Positions 48,256 to 59,722 of a DNA stretch of 64,000 nt are shown one piece after another (within the stretch, counting starts at the first letter, position 1; every line of letters starts with the position of its first letter). Position numbers and translations under genes: made by a program. This DNA is from Methylobacterium sp. J-078 (GTDB taxonomy: Bacteria > Pseudomonadota > Alphaproteobacteria > Rhizobiales > Beijerinckiaceae), in contig NZ_JAKSYI010000040.1 of NCBI RefSeq assembly GCF_022829285.1, forward strand, positions 25,590 through 89,589, written 5' to 3'. Below the pieces are notes generated by a model. That model saw only the letters and a list, made by a program, of their open reading frames with translations. It ran no database searches and had not been told where the DNA came from.

Positions 48256-50232
48256 ATGCGCAAGGTCTCCGCCCTCTCGGGCGTCCTATCGGGCGCCCTA
48301 TTCGTGGGGATCGCCGCGCCACCCGCATGGGCACGGGTCACCGCCTTCGAAATTCAGTCCGTTGAGCCCTTCGCCGACGGCATGAGCTTCGGCGAGGCCG
48401 GCGCCTACGAGCGCGTCGTCGGCGTGGCGCGGGGCGAACTCGATCCGGCCGACCCGCGCAACGCCGGCATCGTCGACATCGCGCTCGCGCCCCGCAACGC
48501 CGCCGGCCGCGTCGAATACCGCACCGACGTCTTCCTGCTGCGGCCGAAGGACCCCGCCCGGGCCAGCGGCACGCTGCTCTACGAGGTCGTCAATCGCGGC
48601 CGCAAGTTCCTGTTCAACTGGGTCCTCGACGCGCCCGCGCAGGCCGCCCAGGCGGTGAACGATCCGAAGAGCGCCGGGGATGCGGGCACCACCCTCGTCC
48701 TGCGCCGGGGCGACACCGTGGTCTGGTCGGGCTGGGAAGCGGAGGCCCTGCGCCAGCAGGGCGGCATGGCCATCGACGTGCCGGTGGCGACGCGGAACGG
48801 GGCGCCCATCGTCGAGACCGTACGCGACGAACTCGTCAGCGCCACCCGGGGCCCAACCGAGGCGCCGTTCTTCCTCACCTTCAAGGCGCATGGCTCCGAC
48901 AAGACGGGGGCCCGCCTCACGGTGCGCCGCCGGGAGGCCGACACCCCCCGCACCGTTCCGGACGGCGCCTGGACCTTCGCGGGGCCGGGGGAACTACGCC
49001 TCCTGCCCGCCAGCGTGAAGCCGGAGCCCGGCACACTCTACACGCTCACCTATCCGGCGGCGAACCCGAAGGTGCTCGGCATCGGCTTTTCCGCCACCCG
49101 CGACGTGGTGGCGGCCCTGCGCGGTCCGGCCTCCGCCGGCAACCCGGCGGGCGGGGTGATCCGCCACGCGGTGGCCCTGGGCATCTCCCAGAGCGGGCGC
49201 TTCCTGCGCGACTTCGTCCACCAGGGCTTCAACCAGGACGAGGCGGGGGCCCGCGTCTTCGACGGGATGCTGCTGCACATCTCCGGCATCGGCGGCGTCT
49301 ACCTCAACGCCCGCTTCGGCCAGCCCTCGCGCACCAACACCCAGCACGAGGACCACCTCTACCCCGAGAACGCCTTCCCGTTCTCGGCCGCCGCCCAGCA
49401 CGACCCCGTCACGGGCCGGACCGGCGCGCTCCTGCGCGGGGACGGGTTCGACCCGCTGCTGATGGAGGTCAACACCAGCACGGAATACTGGCAGAAGGGC
49501 GCCTCGCTCCTGACCACCGATCCCCTCGGCCGGGCCGACGTGGCCCTGCCCGAGACCGCCCGGGCCTACCTCGTCGCCGGCGGCTTCCATTACGGGCGCG
49601 CCGGCCTGACCTCGACGCGGGGGCCGTGCCTGCATCCGCGCAACGTCCTAAGCCCGGCCCCGGCCCTGCGCGCGCTCCTCGTCGCCCTGGAGGAGTGGGT
49701 CGCGCACGGCACCGCGCCGCCGCCGAGCCGCGTGCCGCGCCTGGCGGACGGGACGCTGGTGGCGGCCGCCGAGCTGGGCTTTCCCTACCTGCCGGGCCTG
49801 CGCCTGCCCGACGCGCCCAACGCCATCGCGCGCTTCTCGGACGCCCTCGACCCGCATCCGGAGAGCGGCCCGCAATACCGGCCCCTGGTGCCGCAGGTCG
49901 ACGGCGACGGAAACGAGGTCGCGGGTATCCGCCTGCCGGACGTCGCCGCCCCGCGCGCGACCCTGACGGGCTGGAACCTCTACGCCGAGCCCTTCCCGGC
50001 GGGCGAGCTCTGCGACCGGGAGGGCAGCCGGCTGCCCCTGGCCGAGACCCGGGCCGAGCGCGAAGCGAAGGGCGACCCGCGCCCCTCCCTGGCGGAGCGC
50101 TACCCGGCCAGGGGCGACCACGCGGCGGCCGTCGCGCGCGCGGCGGACGGGCTCGTGGCCGAGCGCCTGCTCCTGCGGGAGGATGCCGAGCGCCTCGTGG
50201 CGGCGGCCCGCGCGGCCGAGGAGCGGCCCTGA
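48256..50232 (+). CDS. exported large alpha/beta-hydrolase-domain protein
   Basis: 658 residues. Signal peptide at 1-27 (ends PPAWA). Followed by VTAFEIQSVEPFADGMSFGE and GAYERVVGVARGELDPADPR, the start of the large alpha/beta-hydrolase family typified by PF20091-like proteins. The nucleophile elbow is in HAVALGISQSGRFLRDFVHQ (Ser of GxSxG), with later GGFHYGRAGLTSTRGPC. The substrate is undetermined; members are exported esterase-like enzymes. Divergent from the permease gene with a 164-bp spacer. Confidence 0.8.
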   Translation: MRKVSALSGVLSGALFVGIAAPPAWARVTAFEIQSVEPFADGMSFGEAGAYERVVGVARGELDPADPRNAGIVDIALAPRNAAGRVEYRTDVFLLRPKDPARASGTLLYEVVNRGRKFLFNWVLDAPAQAAQAVNDPKSAGDAGTTLVLRRGDTVVWSGWEAEALRQQGGMAIDVPVATRNGAPIVETVRDELVSATRGPTEAPFFLTFKAHGSDKTGARLTVRRREADTPRTVPDGAWTFAGPGELRLLPASVKPEPGTLYTLTYPAANPKVLGIGFSATRDVVAALRGPASAGNPAGGVIRHAVALGISQSGRFLRDFVHQGFNQDEAGARVFDGMLLHISGIGGVYLNARFGQPSRTNTQHEDHLYPENAFPFSAAAQHDPVTGRTGALLRGDGFDPLLMEVNTSTEYWQKGASLLTTDPLGRADVALPETARAYLVAGGFHYGRAGLTSTRGPCLHPRNVLSPAPALRALLVALEEWVAHGTAPPPSRVPRLADGTLVAAAELGFPYLPGLRLPDAPNAIARFSDALDPHPESGPQYRPLVPQVDGDGNEVAGIRLPDVAAPRATLTGWNLYAEPFPAGELCDREGSRLPLAETRAEREAKGDPRPSLAERYPARGDHAAAVARAADGLVAERLLLREDAERLVAAARAAEERP

Positions 50233-50239
50233 CTCAGGA

Positions 50240-50635
50240 TCACGGCTCGCGCGGGGCGTCCTTGTGCAGTTCGTCCTTGCGCAGGTCGTCGTAGAGGCGC
50301 TGGACCTCCTGGATCGTGGCGTGGCCGCGGCTCCAGTTCGTCTCGCGGACGTTGGTTTCGGTGAAGGCACTGTGCGAGGTGCCGCCGAAGCCGTTGAACA
50401 CGGTGACGACCCCGTCGGCGTGGTAATCGATCCGGTAGGAGGGGCTGCGCCCCTTCGCGCTCCCCTTGGCCCCCGCCTTGCCCGTGACGCCGATGCGCAC
50501 CAGGGCGTCGCCGTGCCGCTTCTGGCAGAAGCGCATGTTGCCGAGCAGCCGGCGCAGGTACGCTTCCGGCTCGGCGAGTTCGCCCGCGACCTGGATCAGC
50601 GTGGCGTCGGGCGGGAGATGCGTCTTGCGGATCAT
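50240..50635 (-). CDS. hypothetical protein
   Basis: 131 residues from ATG 50635. Alternating hydrophobic/polar segments (DATLIQVAGELAEPEAYLRR, HGDALVRIGVTGKAGAKGSA) followed by RIDYHADGVVTVFNGFGGTS and a charged tail. No domain recognised. Codon bias matches the neighbours. Its stop lies 7 bp from the convergent 48256-50232 gene. Confidence 0.55.
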   Translation of the reverse strand: MIRKTHLPPDATLIQVAGELAEPEAYLRRLLGNMRFCQKRHGDALVRIGVTGKAGAKGSAKGRSPSYRIDYHADGVVTVFNGFGGTSHSAFTETNVRETNWSRGHATIQEVQRLYDDLRKDELHKDAPREP

Positions 50636-50859
50636 GGCGCCTTCAGCGGATTTCGCGGACGCCGCCGGTTTGCGATGGAAACCCGCGACGGCGCAAGCAT
50701 CGAAGCCCCGGGAGCGAACGCGTCGACCGACGGGGCGGGATCGCGGGCAAGACCACATTTCGGCGTGTCTGGCGAGCCTGGCCGGGCCCGACATGGCCCG
50801 TTGCCTGCTAAGCGCCTCGCGAAGGCCGTCCCGCTCCGGCCCGTGTCCAGGATTGCCCC

Positions 50860-51741
50860 ATGCCGAGTCTCGACGAGCTGAACCGGGCCTCCCGCGGCGA
50901 TTTCGTCGCCGCCCTCGGCGCGGTGTTCGAGCACGCGCCCTGGGTCGCCGAGGCGGCGGCCGCGCAGCGTCCCTTCGCCACCGTCGAGGGCCTGCTCGCC
51001 GCCATGCGGGGGGCGGTGGAGGCCGCCCCGGAGGCCGAGCGCCGCGCCCTCCTGACCAACCACCCCGAACTCGCAGGCCGCGCGGCCCGCGCCGGGGCGA
51101 TCGCCCCCGATTCCATCGCCGAGCAGGCCTCGGCCGGCCTCGACCGGCTGTCGGAGGCGGAATACGCCCGCTTCGCGGCCCTGAACGCGGCCTACACGGA
51201 CAGGTTCGGGTTTCCGTTCATCCTCTGCGTCCGCCGCCACGGCCGCGCCTCGCTGCTGCGCGCCTTCGCGGCCCGCCTCGCCTCCAACCCGGAGACCGAG
51301 CGCGCCACCGCCCAGGACGAGGTCTTCCGCATCGCCGCGATCCGCCTCTGCGCCCTGGTCGAGGGGGCCGGAATGCCCCGCACCACGGGACGGATCTCGA
51401 CCCACGTCCTCGACACGACGGCGGGGCGGCCGGCACCGGGGGTCCGGGTGGAACTCCACGAATGGGTCTCGGACACCGAGACCGTCCTGATCGCCCGGGC
51501 GGAGACCAACGCGGACGGGCGCACGGACGCGCCCCTGATCGGCGGCCGCCCGGTGCCCATCGCGCCCTACGAGTTGCGCTTCCGGATCGGCGACCATTTC
51601 CGGGCCACGCATCCGGGGCTGCCCGAACCGCCCTTCCTCGACATCGTGAGCCTGCGCTTCGGCGTCGCCGATCCGGAGGGGCATTACCATGTGCCCCTGG
51701 TGGCGAGCCCCTGGAGCTACCAGACCTATCGCGGAAGCTGA
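50860..51741 (+). CDS. bifunctional OHCU decarboxylase/HIU hydrolase (UraD-UraH fusion)
   Basis: 293 residues. Residues 1-165 form the all-helical OHCU decarboxylase (LTNHPELAGRAARAGAIAPD, YTDRFGFPFILCVRRHGRAS, with the catalytic His in HPELAG). Residues 175-293 are the transthyretin-like HIU hydrolase (GRISTHVLDTTAGRPAPGVR, ending YHVPLVASPWSYQTYRGS, the YRGS tetrapeptide being diagnostic). The two domains perform successive steps from 5-hydroxyisourate to S-allantoin, in reverse order along the chain. It complements the uricase encoded 4 kb away. Confidence 0.95.
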   Translation: MPSLDELNRASRGDFVAALGAVFEHAPWVAEAAAAQRPFATVEGLLAAMRGAVEAAPEAERRALLTNHPELAGRAARAGAIAPDSIAEQASAGLDRLSEAEYARFAALNAAYTDRFGFPFILCVRRHGRASLLRAFAARLASNPETERATAQDEVFRIAAIRLCALVEGAGMPRTTGRISTHVLDTTAGRPAPGVRVELHEWVSDTETVLIARAETNADGRTDAPLIGGRPVPIAPYELRFRIGDHFRATHPGLPEPPFLDIVSLRFGVADPEGHYHVPLVASPWSYQTYRGS

Positions 51742-51859
51742 GGGGCACCCCCGGTCAAAGCCCTGTGATTTCAGGCTGATCCGGCACGTTCTTTGCGTGC
51801 GGATTGAGCGACGTTTTGAGCGACGATCCGGGCTCCGGCCTGGGAGAGGACAGGATTCG

Positions 51860-52081
51860 ATGCATCGGTTTCCGGCCAGCCGCCTCGCAGGGCGCGCCCT
51901 CGCCGCCGCCCTTCTCACGGCCGGGCTGTTCGCCCTCACGCCGGCCCCCAGGGCCCAGGGCAGCCTGATCGCGCCCGCCGGCCAGCCGCGCGTCACCGCC
52001 CCGGGCGGCCTGCGCGGACGCGCGGCCCTGCGGCACAAGCACAAGGCCCGCCACCGGATGATCCACCGCCGCCGCCGCTGA
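51860..52081 (+). CDS. small exported basic protein with APAG-APGG motif (paralogue 2)
   Basis: 73 residues from ATG 51860. Signal peptide up to about residue 32 (ALAAALLTAGLFALTPAPRA). Mature part: QGSLIAPAGQPRVTAPGGLR, then GRAALRHKHKARHRMIHRRRR. The last 20 residues are almost wholly Arg/His/Lys. It shares the APAG...APGG...GRA arrangement with its neighbour at 52124, 42 bp downstream, and with 45156-45404. The strongly cationic tail suggests binding to an anionic partner such as nucleic acid or lipopolysaccharide. No known domain. Confidence 0.7.
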   Translation: MHRFPASRLAGRALAAALLTAGLFALTPAPRAQGSLIAPAGQPRVTAPGGLRGRAALRHKHKARHRMIHRRRR

Positions 52082-52123
52082 TCCCAGCCCTCCCGTCCCT
52101 CGCTGTTCCAGGAGCCCCGACGC

Positions 52124-52387
52124 ATGACCCGCCTGACGATTCTCCTCGCCCTGTCCCTCGGTTTGGCCGGCCCGGCCCTCGCGCAGAGCGTCGGAGCACC
52201 GGCCGGCATGGAGGGCGCCACCGCGCCGGGCGGCACCGAGGGCCGGGCCGGCGCCCGCAACGAGGCGGAAGCGATTCGCAGCGGCGACGCGATCCCGGTG
52301 CCCCCCGCGGCCGGCGGCATCCCGGCGGAAGGCGTGCCGGTGCCCCCGCCCGAGGCGCCGGTGACGCCGCCGCCGCCGCGCCCCTGA
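52124..52387 (+). CDS. small exported proline-rich protein with APAG-APGG motif (paralogue 3)
   Basis: 87 residues. Signal peptide MTRLTILLALSLGLAGPALA, cut before QSVGAPAG. The mature part starts with APAGMEGATAPGGTEGRAGA, matching the same arrangement as the two other small exported proteins, and ends in a proline/alanine-rich tail (VPVPPPEAPVTPPPPRP). It follows 51860-52081 by 42 bp and is probably co-transcribed. Function unknown. Confidence 0.75.
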   Translation: MTRLTILLALSLGLAGPALAQSVGAPAGMEGATAPGGTEGRAGARNEAEAIRSGDAIPVPPAAGGIPAEGVPVPPPEAPVTPPPPRP

Positions 52388-52500
52388 CCCGGCACGGACC
52401 GGACCGCGAGGAGGCTGACCCATCGAAGCGTGTCCGCGCGCGCCGTTCTCCCTCACATCGTTGCTAGTTGATCGCTTTGGTCGGCTCGGTCGGAACGGGC

Positions 52501-52596
52501 CCCCTCTCCCGTGTGGGAGAGGGTTGGGGTGAGGGGCGTGCCTCATCCGGAAAGGTCACACACCTCTCCCCAACCCTCTCCTTCCAGGAGAGGGAG
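52501..52596. repeat. palindromic intergenic repeat (copy 1)
   Basis: Two roughly 40-bp arms in inverted orientation (52501-52540, CCCCTCTCCCGTGTGGGAGA and following, against 52557-52596) with an inner hairpin in each arm. The same arm pattern (CTCTCCC...GGGAGAGGGTTGGGG) recurs at 57362-57474, so it is a dispersed REP-like element of this genome. Confidence 0.75.
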
Positions 52597-52635
52597 CACG
52601 TGGCGGCCGACCGAAGTCATCGAGCAGAACCCGGA

Positions 52636-53465
52636 TCAGCCGGCGAAGACCGCGATCAGTTCGGCGGCCACCAGGGCGGCGATGATCGCGGGGCGCTTGT
52701 CGCGCAACTGGCGGCCCCCGATTTGGCGGCCTCCGATCGGGCAGACGAGGCGGGCCAGCACCGCCTCGTCGAGGCCCATCTCCCGGAAGGCCGAGAGGAA
52801 CGTCGCCCGCTTCGTGGCCGAGCCGATGAGGCCGAGATACGCGAAGGTGCCGGCCTCCAGCAGGCCGGCGCAGATCAGGCTGTCGAGGGCATGGCTGTGC
52901 GTCAGCACCACGTGCGCGGCCCCCGGAGGTGCGGTCTCCGCCGCCGCGCGCGCCGAGCCGACCTCACGCAGGACGCGGATGCCCAAGACCCGCGCGATCT
53001 CCTCGGGCCGCTCGTCGACGATCCGGGTGCGGAACGGCAGCGGGTCGAGGGCGAGCGCCAGGGCGCGCCCGACATGGCCGGCACCGTAGATCATCACCAG
53101 GGGCGCCTGCGCCGCGCTCTCGGCCTCCCGGGCGCGCAGGGCCGCGAGGGTGCGGGCATCGGCCCGGTGGATCGCCAGGGTCACGTGCCCGCCGCAGCAC
53201 TGCCCGGTCTCGGGCCCGAGCGGCATGCGCAGGCAAGCCTCGGCCTCGCCCGCCGCCAGGAGTTCCCGGGCGCGCGCGATGCCGGCCCACTCGCAGGTAC
53301 CGCCCCCGATGGTGCCGGCGACCCGCTCCGGCATCACCAGCATGGCAGCACCGGCCTCCCGCGGCGTCGAGCCCCGCGCCTCCGAGAGGGTGACGAGGGC
53401 GGCCGGCTCGCCCGCCGCGAGGGCGGCGGCCAGCACTTCCGACAGCGCCTCGGCCGGATCGCGCT

Positions 53466-53469
<4 letters not shown>
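52636..53469 (-). CDS. xdhC: xanthine dehydrogenase accessory protein
   Basis: 277 residues from GTG 53469, overlapping the xdhB stop by 4 bp. It binds and sulfurates the molybdenum cofactor before insertion into XdhB. N-terminal ALVTLSEARGSTPREAGAAM (XdhC/CoxI domain), LGPETGQCCGGHVTLAIHRA with a Cys pair, then the Rossmann-like XdhC_C domain LVMIYGAGHVGRALALALDP and TFAYLGLIGSATKRATFLSA. A duplicated IGGRQ near the C-terminus replaces the usual single PIGLPGIGGK-type segment. Confidence 0.93.
52711..52740 (-). repeat. 15-bp in-frame tandem duplication in xdhC
   Basis: Two 15-bp units (52711-52725 and 52726-52740), nearly identical, encode the repeat seen as PIGGRQIGGRQLRDK. It is near the conserved glycine-rich loop of the XdhC C-terminal domain. 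Confidence 0.8.
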
Positions 53470-55818
<2,349 letters not shown>

Positions 55819-55826
<8 letters not shown>

Positions 55827-57315
55827 GGGCCAGCGCTCCGATCGCTGCGAGGCGGGTCTCGGGCGCCCCTGGCCCGGCCTCGTGGATCAGGCGCTCGATC
55901 AGGTTGCCGGCGACCTTGAGGCGATAGGCCGCCGAGGCCCGCATGTCGGAGAGCGGGGTGAAGTCCCGGGCGAGCGCCGCCTTGAAAGCGGGGATGACGG
56001 CGGCGTCGAGGGGCTGGCCCACCAGGGCGGCCTCTCCTTGCGCGGCGCGCTTCGGCGTGCCGGCCATGCCCCCGTAGGCGATGCGCGCCTCCCGGATGCG
56101 GCCGGCGTCGAGGGTCAGCCGAAAGGCGCCGAGCACGGCGGAAATGTCCTCGTCGAAGCGCTTCGAGACCTTGTAGACCGCCAGCCGCGCCCCCGCCGGC
56201 AAGGGCGGGACCGTGACCCCCGTGACGATCTCGTCGGCGGCGCGGTCCTGCCGGCCATAGGCCACGAAGAAATCCTCAAGGGGCAGGTCGCGGGTGCCGT
56301 TCCGGCTGGCGAGGTGGAGCGTGGCGCCGAGCGCGATCAGGGCGGGTGCGGCGTCGCCGATGGGCGAGCCGTTGGCGATGTTGCCACCCAGGGTCCCGGC
56401 ATTGCGGGTCTGGGCCGCGCCGTGGCGCCGGAACAGTTCGCCGAGATCCGGGTGCAGGTCGGCCAGGGCCGCGCCAGCCGCCGCCAGGGTCACGCCCGCG
56501 CCGATGCGCAGGCCCCGCGGCGTTTCCGCGATCGTGGCGAGGTCGCGGACGCGCCCGAGCCAGATCACCGGGTCGAGGACGCGCAGGCCCTTGGTCACCC
56601 AGAGGGCGACGTCGGTGGCCCCGGCCACGATCGTCGCGCCCGGATGCTCGGCCACGAGGTCGACGAGGGCGCCGGTGGTGGCGGGGGCGAAGAAGCGACC
56701 CTTCGGGCCGGAGACCGCGACGGTCTCGTCGTCGCGCAAGGCCAGGAGCCGGGCGAGGGTGTCGTCGTGGGCGGCATCGAAGGCATCCGCTTCCGGTGTG
56801 GCCAGCGCCCGCTCGGCGGCGCGCACGATGGGGGCGTAGCCGGTGCAGCGGCAGAGATTGCCGGCGAGCGCGTCGTCGATGGGGCTCGTCGAGGTCCAGA
56901 CATCACCGGTCGCCGCGGGAAGATCCTTCGTCATCGCGAACAGCGACATCACGAAGCCCGGCGTGCAGAAGCCGCATTGCGAGCCGTGCTCCTCCACCAT
57001 CAGGCGCTGGACCGGGTGCAGGCTCCCATCGGCGCCGCGCAGGTGCTCCACGGTCAGGATCTGGCAGCCGTCGAGCTGCCCCAGGAAGGTGATGCAGGCA
57101 TCCACCGTGCGGTAGCGTAGGCGCTCGGCGCCGGGCGCCCCCTCGGGGCGCACCACGACCACCGTGCAGGCGCCGCAATCCCCCTCGTTGCAGCCCTCCT
57201 TGGTGCCGATCAGCCGCTCGGACCCGCGCAGCCAGTCGAGCACCGTCAGGGTCGGGTCGCAGGCCTCGATGGTGCGCGCCTCGTGGCCGAGGAGGAAGCG
57301 GATGGCGTGTCTCAT
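55819..57315 (-). CDS. xdhA: xanthine dehydrogenase small subunit (FeS and FAD)
   Basis: 498 residues from ATG 57315, supported by AGAGG just upstream; ATG 57327 is in frame. N-terminal plant-type [2Fe-2S] domain (GTKEGCNEGDCGACTVVVVR), the second cluster domain (HGSQCGFCTPGFVMSL and GNLCRCTGYAPIV), then the FAD domain (ATIVAGATDVALWVTKGLRV, GTLGGNIANGSPIGDAAPAL) and the CO_deh_flav_C domain. Transfers electrons from the molybdenum site to NAD+. A 371-bp spacer with a palindromic repeat separates it from the ABC transporter genes upstream. Confidence 0.97.
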
Positions 57316-57361
57316 GCGGCCTCTCATGTTCGAACGCCGATTCCACTTCGCGCGACGTGGC

Positions 57362-57474
57362 CCTCCTCCCCCTTGTGGGGAGGAGTTGGAGGTGGGGGTG
57401 GTTGGGGGCCCTCCGCCGCCTCAGGCTAGCGGAGCCGCCCCCACTCCTAACCTCTCCCCACAAGGGGGAGAGGG
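57362..57474. repeat. palindromic intergenic repeat (copy 2) upstream of xdhA
   Basis: Left arm (from 57362, CCTCCTCCCCCTTGTGGGGA...) and right arm (to 57474, ...CCCCACAAGGGGGAG) are inverted copies matching at roughly 33 of 40 positions. Each arm contains its own CTCCCC-TTGT-GGGGAG hairpin. Same family as 52501-52596. The rest of the 57316-57686 spacer shows no gene. Confidence 0.8.
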
Positions 57475-57686
57475 ACGCGCCCGCTCCGAGAAAGTGCCAG
57501 CGGCGTGCAATCCAGAGCCGAGGCCAGAGCCGCTGACGGCGTAAAATCTTGCACCACCTGCGTTTCCGGATCCCGCGCTCCGCTGCGCGGCCCCGGGATG
57601 ACTCGGTGCTGCAATTGGGTTTCCGACCAGCACATCGGCCTCTGCAATCGCCCTGACTTCCAGGAGCGGGTTTTTCAAGCGCTCCC

Positions 57687-58763
57687 CTATTGCGGCAGCT
57701 TGTCGTCGATGCCCTTCACGTACCAGTTCATGCCCAGGATCATCGGGTCGGGGGCGGTCTCGCCCGCCTTCACGGCCTCGGTGCCGTCCTGCTTGAAGAC
57801 CGGGCCGTGGAACGGGTGGAGCGTGCCGTCCGCGATCGCCTTCTTGCTCGCCTCGGCCTTGGCCTTCACGTCGTCGGGCATGTTGGCGAAGGGCGCCAGC
57901 ACGACCATGCCGTCCTTGATGCCGCCCCAGGTGTCGTGGCTCTTCCAGGTGCCGTCGAGGACGGCCTTGGCCTCCTGGATGACGTAGCCGTCCCAGTCGT
58001 CGACGATGGAGGTGAGCTGGGCCTTGGGGGCGAAGCGCATCTGGTCCGAGGATTGTCCGAAGGCGAGCTTGCCCTGCTTCTCCGCCTCCTGCAACGGCGC
58101 GGCCGAATCGGTGTGCTGCGACAGGATGTCGGCGCCCTGCGCGAGCAGCGCCTTGGCGGCCTCGGCTTCCTTGCCGGGGTCGAACCAGGTGTTCACCCAG
58201 ACGATCTTGAGCTTGATGTTGGGGTTCACCGACTGCGCGCCCAGCATGAAGGCGTTGATGCCGCTCACCACCTCGGGGATGGGGAACGAGGCGATGTAGC
58301 CGAGGGTGCCGGTCTTCGAGAGCCGGCCGGCGATCTCGCCGCAGATGTAGCGGCCCTCGTAGAACCGGGCCGAGTAGGTCGCGACGTTCGCCGCGCGCTT
58401 GTAGCCCGTGGCGTGCTCGAACTTCAGCTTGGGGAATTTCTTGGCGACCTTCAGGGTCGGCTCCATGAAGCCGAACGAGGTGGTGAAGATCAGGCCGTGG
58501 CCGGAGCGGGCGAGACTCTCGATGGAGCGCTCGCTGTCGGCCTCGGGCACGTTCTCGAGGAAGCTGGTCTCGACCTTGTCGCCGAGGGCCGCGGCCAGCG
58601 CCTTGCGGCTCTGGTCGTGCTGGTACGAGTAGCCGTAATCGGCCACCGGGCCGACATAGACGAAGCCGACCTTCAGCTTCTCGCTCGCCTTCTTCTCCTG
58701 GGCCTGCGCGCCGCCGATCCCGAGGGCGAGAACGGCCACCAGGGCCCCCTGCACAATCCGCAT
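57687..58763 (-). CDS. BMP-family substrate-binding lipoprotein/periplasmic protein (nucleoside/purine ABC transporter)
   Basis: 358 residues with a signal peptide (MRIVQGALVAVLALGIGGAQ, AQ cut). BMP/PnrA fold: KVGFVYVGPVADYGYSYQHD, GLIFTTSFGFMEPTLKVAKK, YICGEIAGRLSKTGTLGYIA and LSQHTDSAAPLQEAEKQGKL. Family members bind purine nucleosides or related bases. It lies 32 bp after the permease genes and its neighbours act on purines (8-oxoguanine deaminase, XDH), which supports a nucleobase or nucleoside ligand. Confidence 0.9.
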   Translation of the reverse strand: MRIVQGALVAVLALGIGGAQAQEKKASEKLKVGFVYVGPVADYGYSYQHDQSRKALAAALGDKVETSFLENVPEADSERSIESLARSGHGLIFTTSFGFMEPTLKVAKKFPKLKFEHATGYKRAANVATYSARFYEGRYICGEIAGRLSKTGTLGYIASFPIPEVVSGINAFMLGAQSVNPNIKLKIVWVNTWFDPGKEAEAAKALLAQGADILSQHTDSAAPLQEAEKQGKLAFGQSSDQMRFAPKAQLTSIVDDWDGYVIQEAKAVLDGTWKSHDTWGGIKDGMVVLAPFANMPDDVKAKAEASKKAIADGTLHPFHGPVFKQDGTEAVKAGETAPDPMILGMNWYVKGIDDKLPQ

Positions 58764-58795
58764 CGTTCCGATGTCCTTAACAGTGACGCAACGCT

Positions 58796-59722
58796 TCAGC
58801 GGTGCGGGGTGAAGTCCCGGCCGAGGGCCGCCGGGGCGAGGGAGCCGCCCTGGCGCCGGCCGAGGGAGAGCAAGACCAGGGCCAGGATGGTGGCGAGGTA
58901 GGGCAGGGCGGAGAGCGCCTGGCCCGGCAGGCCGAGGCCGGCGGCCTGGGCGTGGAGCTGGAGCACGGTGGCGCCGCCGAACAGCATCGCGCCGGCCAGC
59001 ACCCGCAGCGGGCGCCAGGAGGCGAAGACCACCAACGCCAGGGCGATCCAGCCGCGCCCGGCCGTCATCGCGGGGGCCCAGAAGGGCGTGTAGGCCAGGG
59101 ACAGGTAGGCCCCGGCGAGCCCCGCGCAGGCGCCCCCGAACAGCACGGCGCGGAAGCGCACCTTGCGGACCTTGAGCCCCAGCGCGTGAGTGGCGGTGTG
59201 GTCGTCGCCGATGGCCCGCAGGGTCAGCCCGGCGCGGGTGCGCCAGAGGAACCACCACACCCCCGCCACCAGGGCGAAGGCGAAGTAGACGAAGCCGTCC
59301 TGCCCGAAGAACAGGCGGCCGATGCCGGGCAGGTCGGTCAGGCCGGGCACGTCCAGGTGCGGCGCCGGCTCGCGCTTCAGGCCCACATAGGCGGCGCCGA
59401 CGAGCCCCGAGAGCCCGAGGCCCAGGATCGTCATGGCGAGGCCGGAGGCGACCTGATTGGCGCTCAAGACCACGGTAAGGATGCCGAACAGGGCCGCGAG
59501 GGCGAGGCCCGCCCCGGCGCCGGCCGCCGCGCCGGCCAGGGTCGAGCCGGTCTCCACCGCCACCGCGAAGCCGGTGGCGGCGCCCAGCACCATCATGCCC
59601 TCGACGCCGAGGTTGAGCACGCCCGCGCGCTCGGCCACGAGTTCGCCGAGGGCTGCGATCATCAGCGGGGTCGCGGCGGCGATGATGGTGACGAGCACCA
59701 TGGTGAGGATGTCGAGGCTCAC
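58796..59722 (-). CDS. ABC transporter permease (purine/nucleoside type), second subunit
   Basis: 308 residues, about 9 membrane spans, BPD_transp_2 family. Conserved ERAGVLNLGVEGMMVLGAAT near the N-terminus is the coupling-helix-type signature of the RbsC/YufQ-like permeases; ANQVASGLAMTILGLGLSGL follows. Overlaps the preceding permease by 4 bp. Pairs with the gene at 59719-60795 to form the channel. Confidence 0.92.
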   Translation of the reverse strand: MSLDILTMVLVTIIAAATPLMIAALGELVAERAGVLNLGVEGMMVLGAATGFAVAVETGSTLAGAAAGAGAGLALAALFGILTVVLSANQVASGLAMTILGLGLSGLVGAAYVGLKREPAPHLDVPGLTDLPGIGRLFFGQDGFVYFAFALVAGVWWFLWRTRAGLTLRAIGDDHTATHALGLKVRKVRFRAVLFGGACAGLAGAYLSLAYTPFWAPAMTAGRGWIALALVVFASWRPLRVLAGAMLFGGATVLQLHAQAAGLGLPGQALSALPYLATILALVLLSLGRRQGGSLAPAALGRDFTPHR

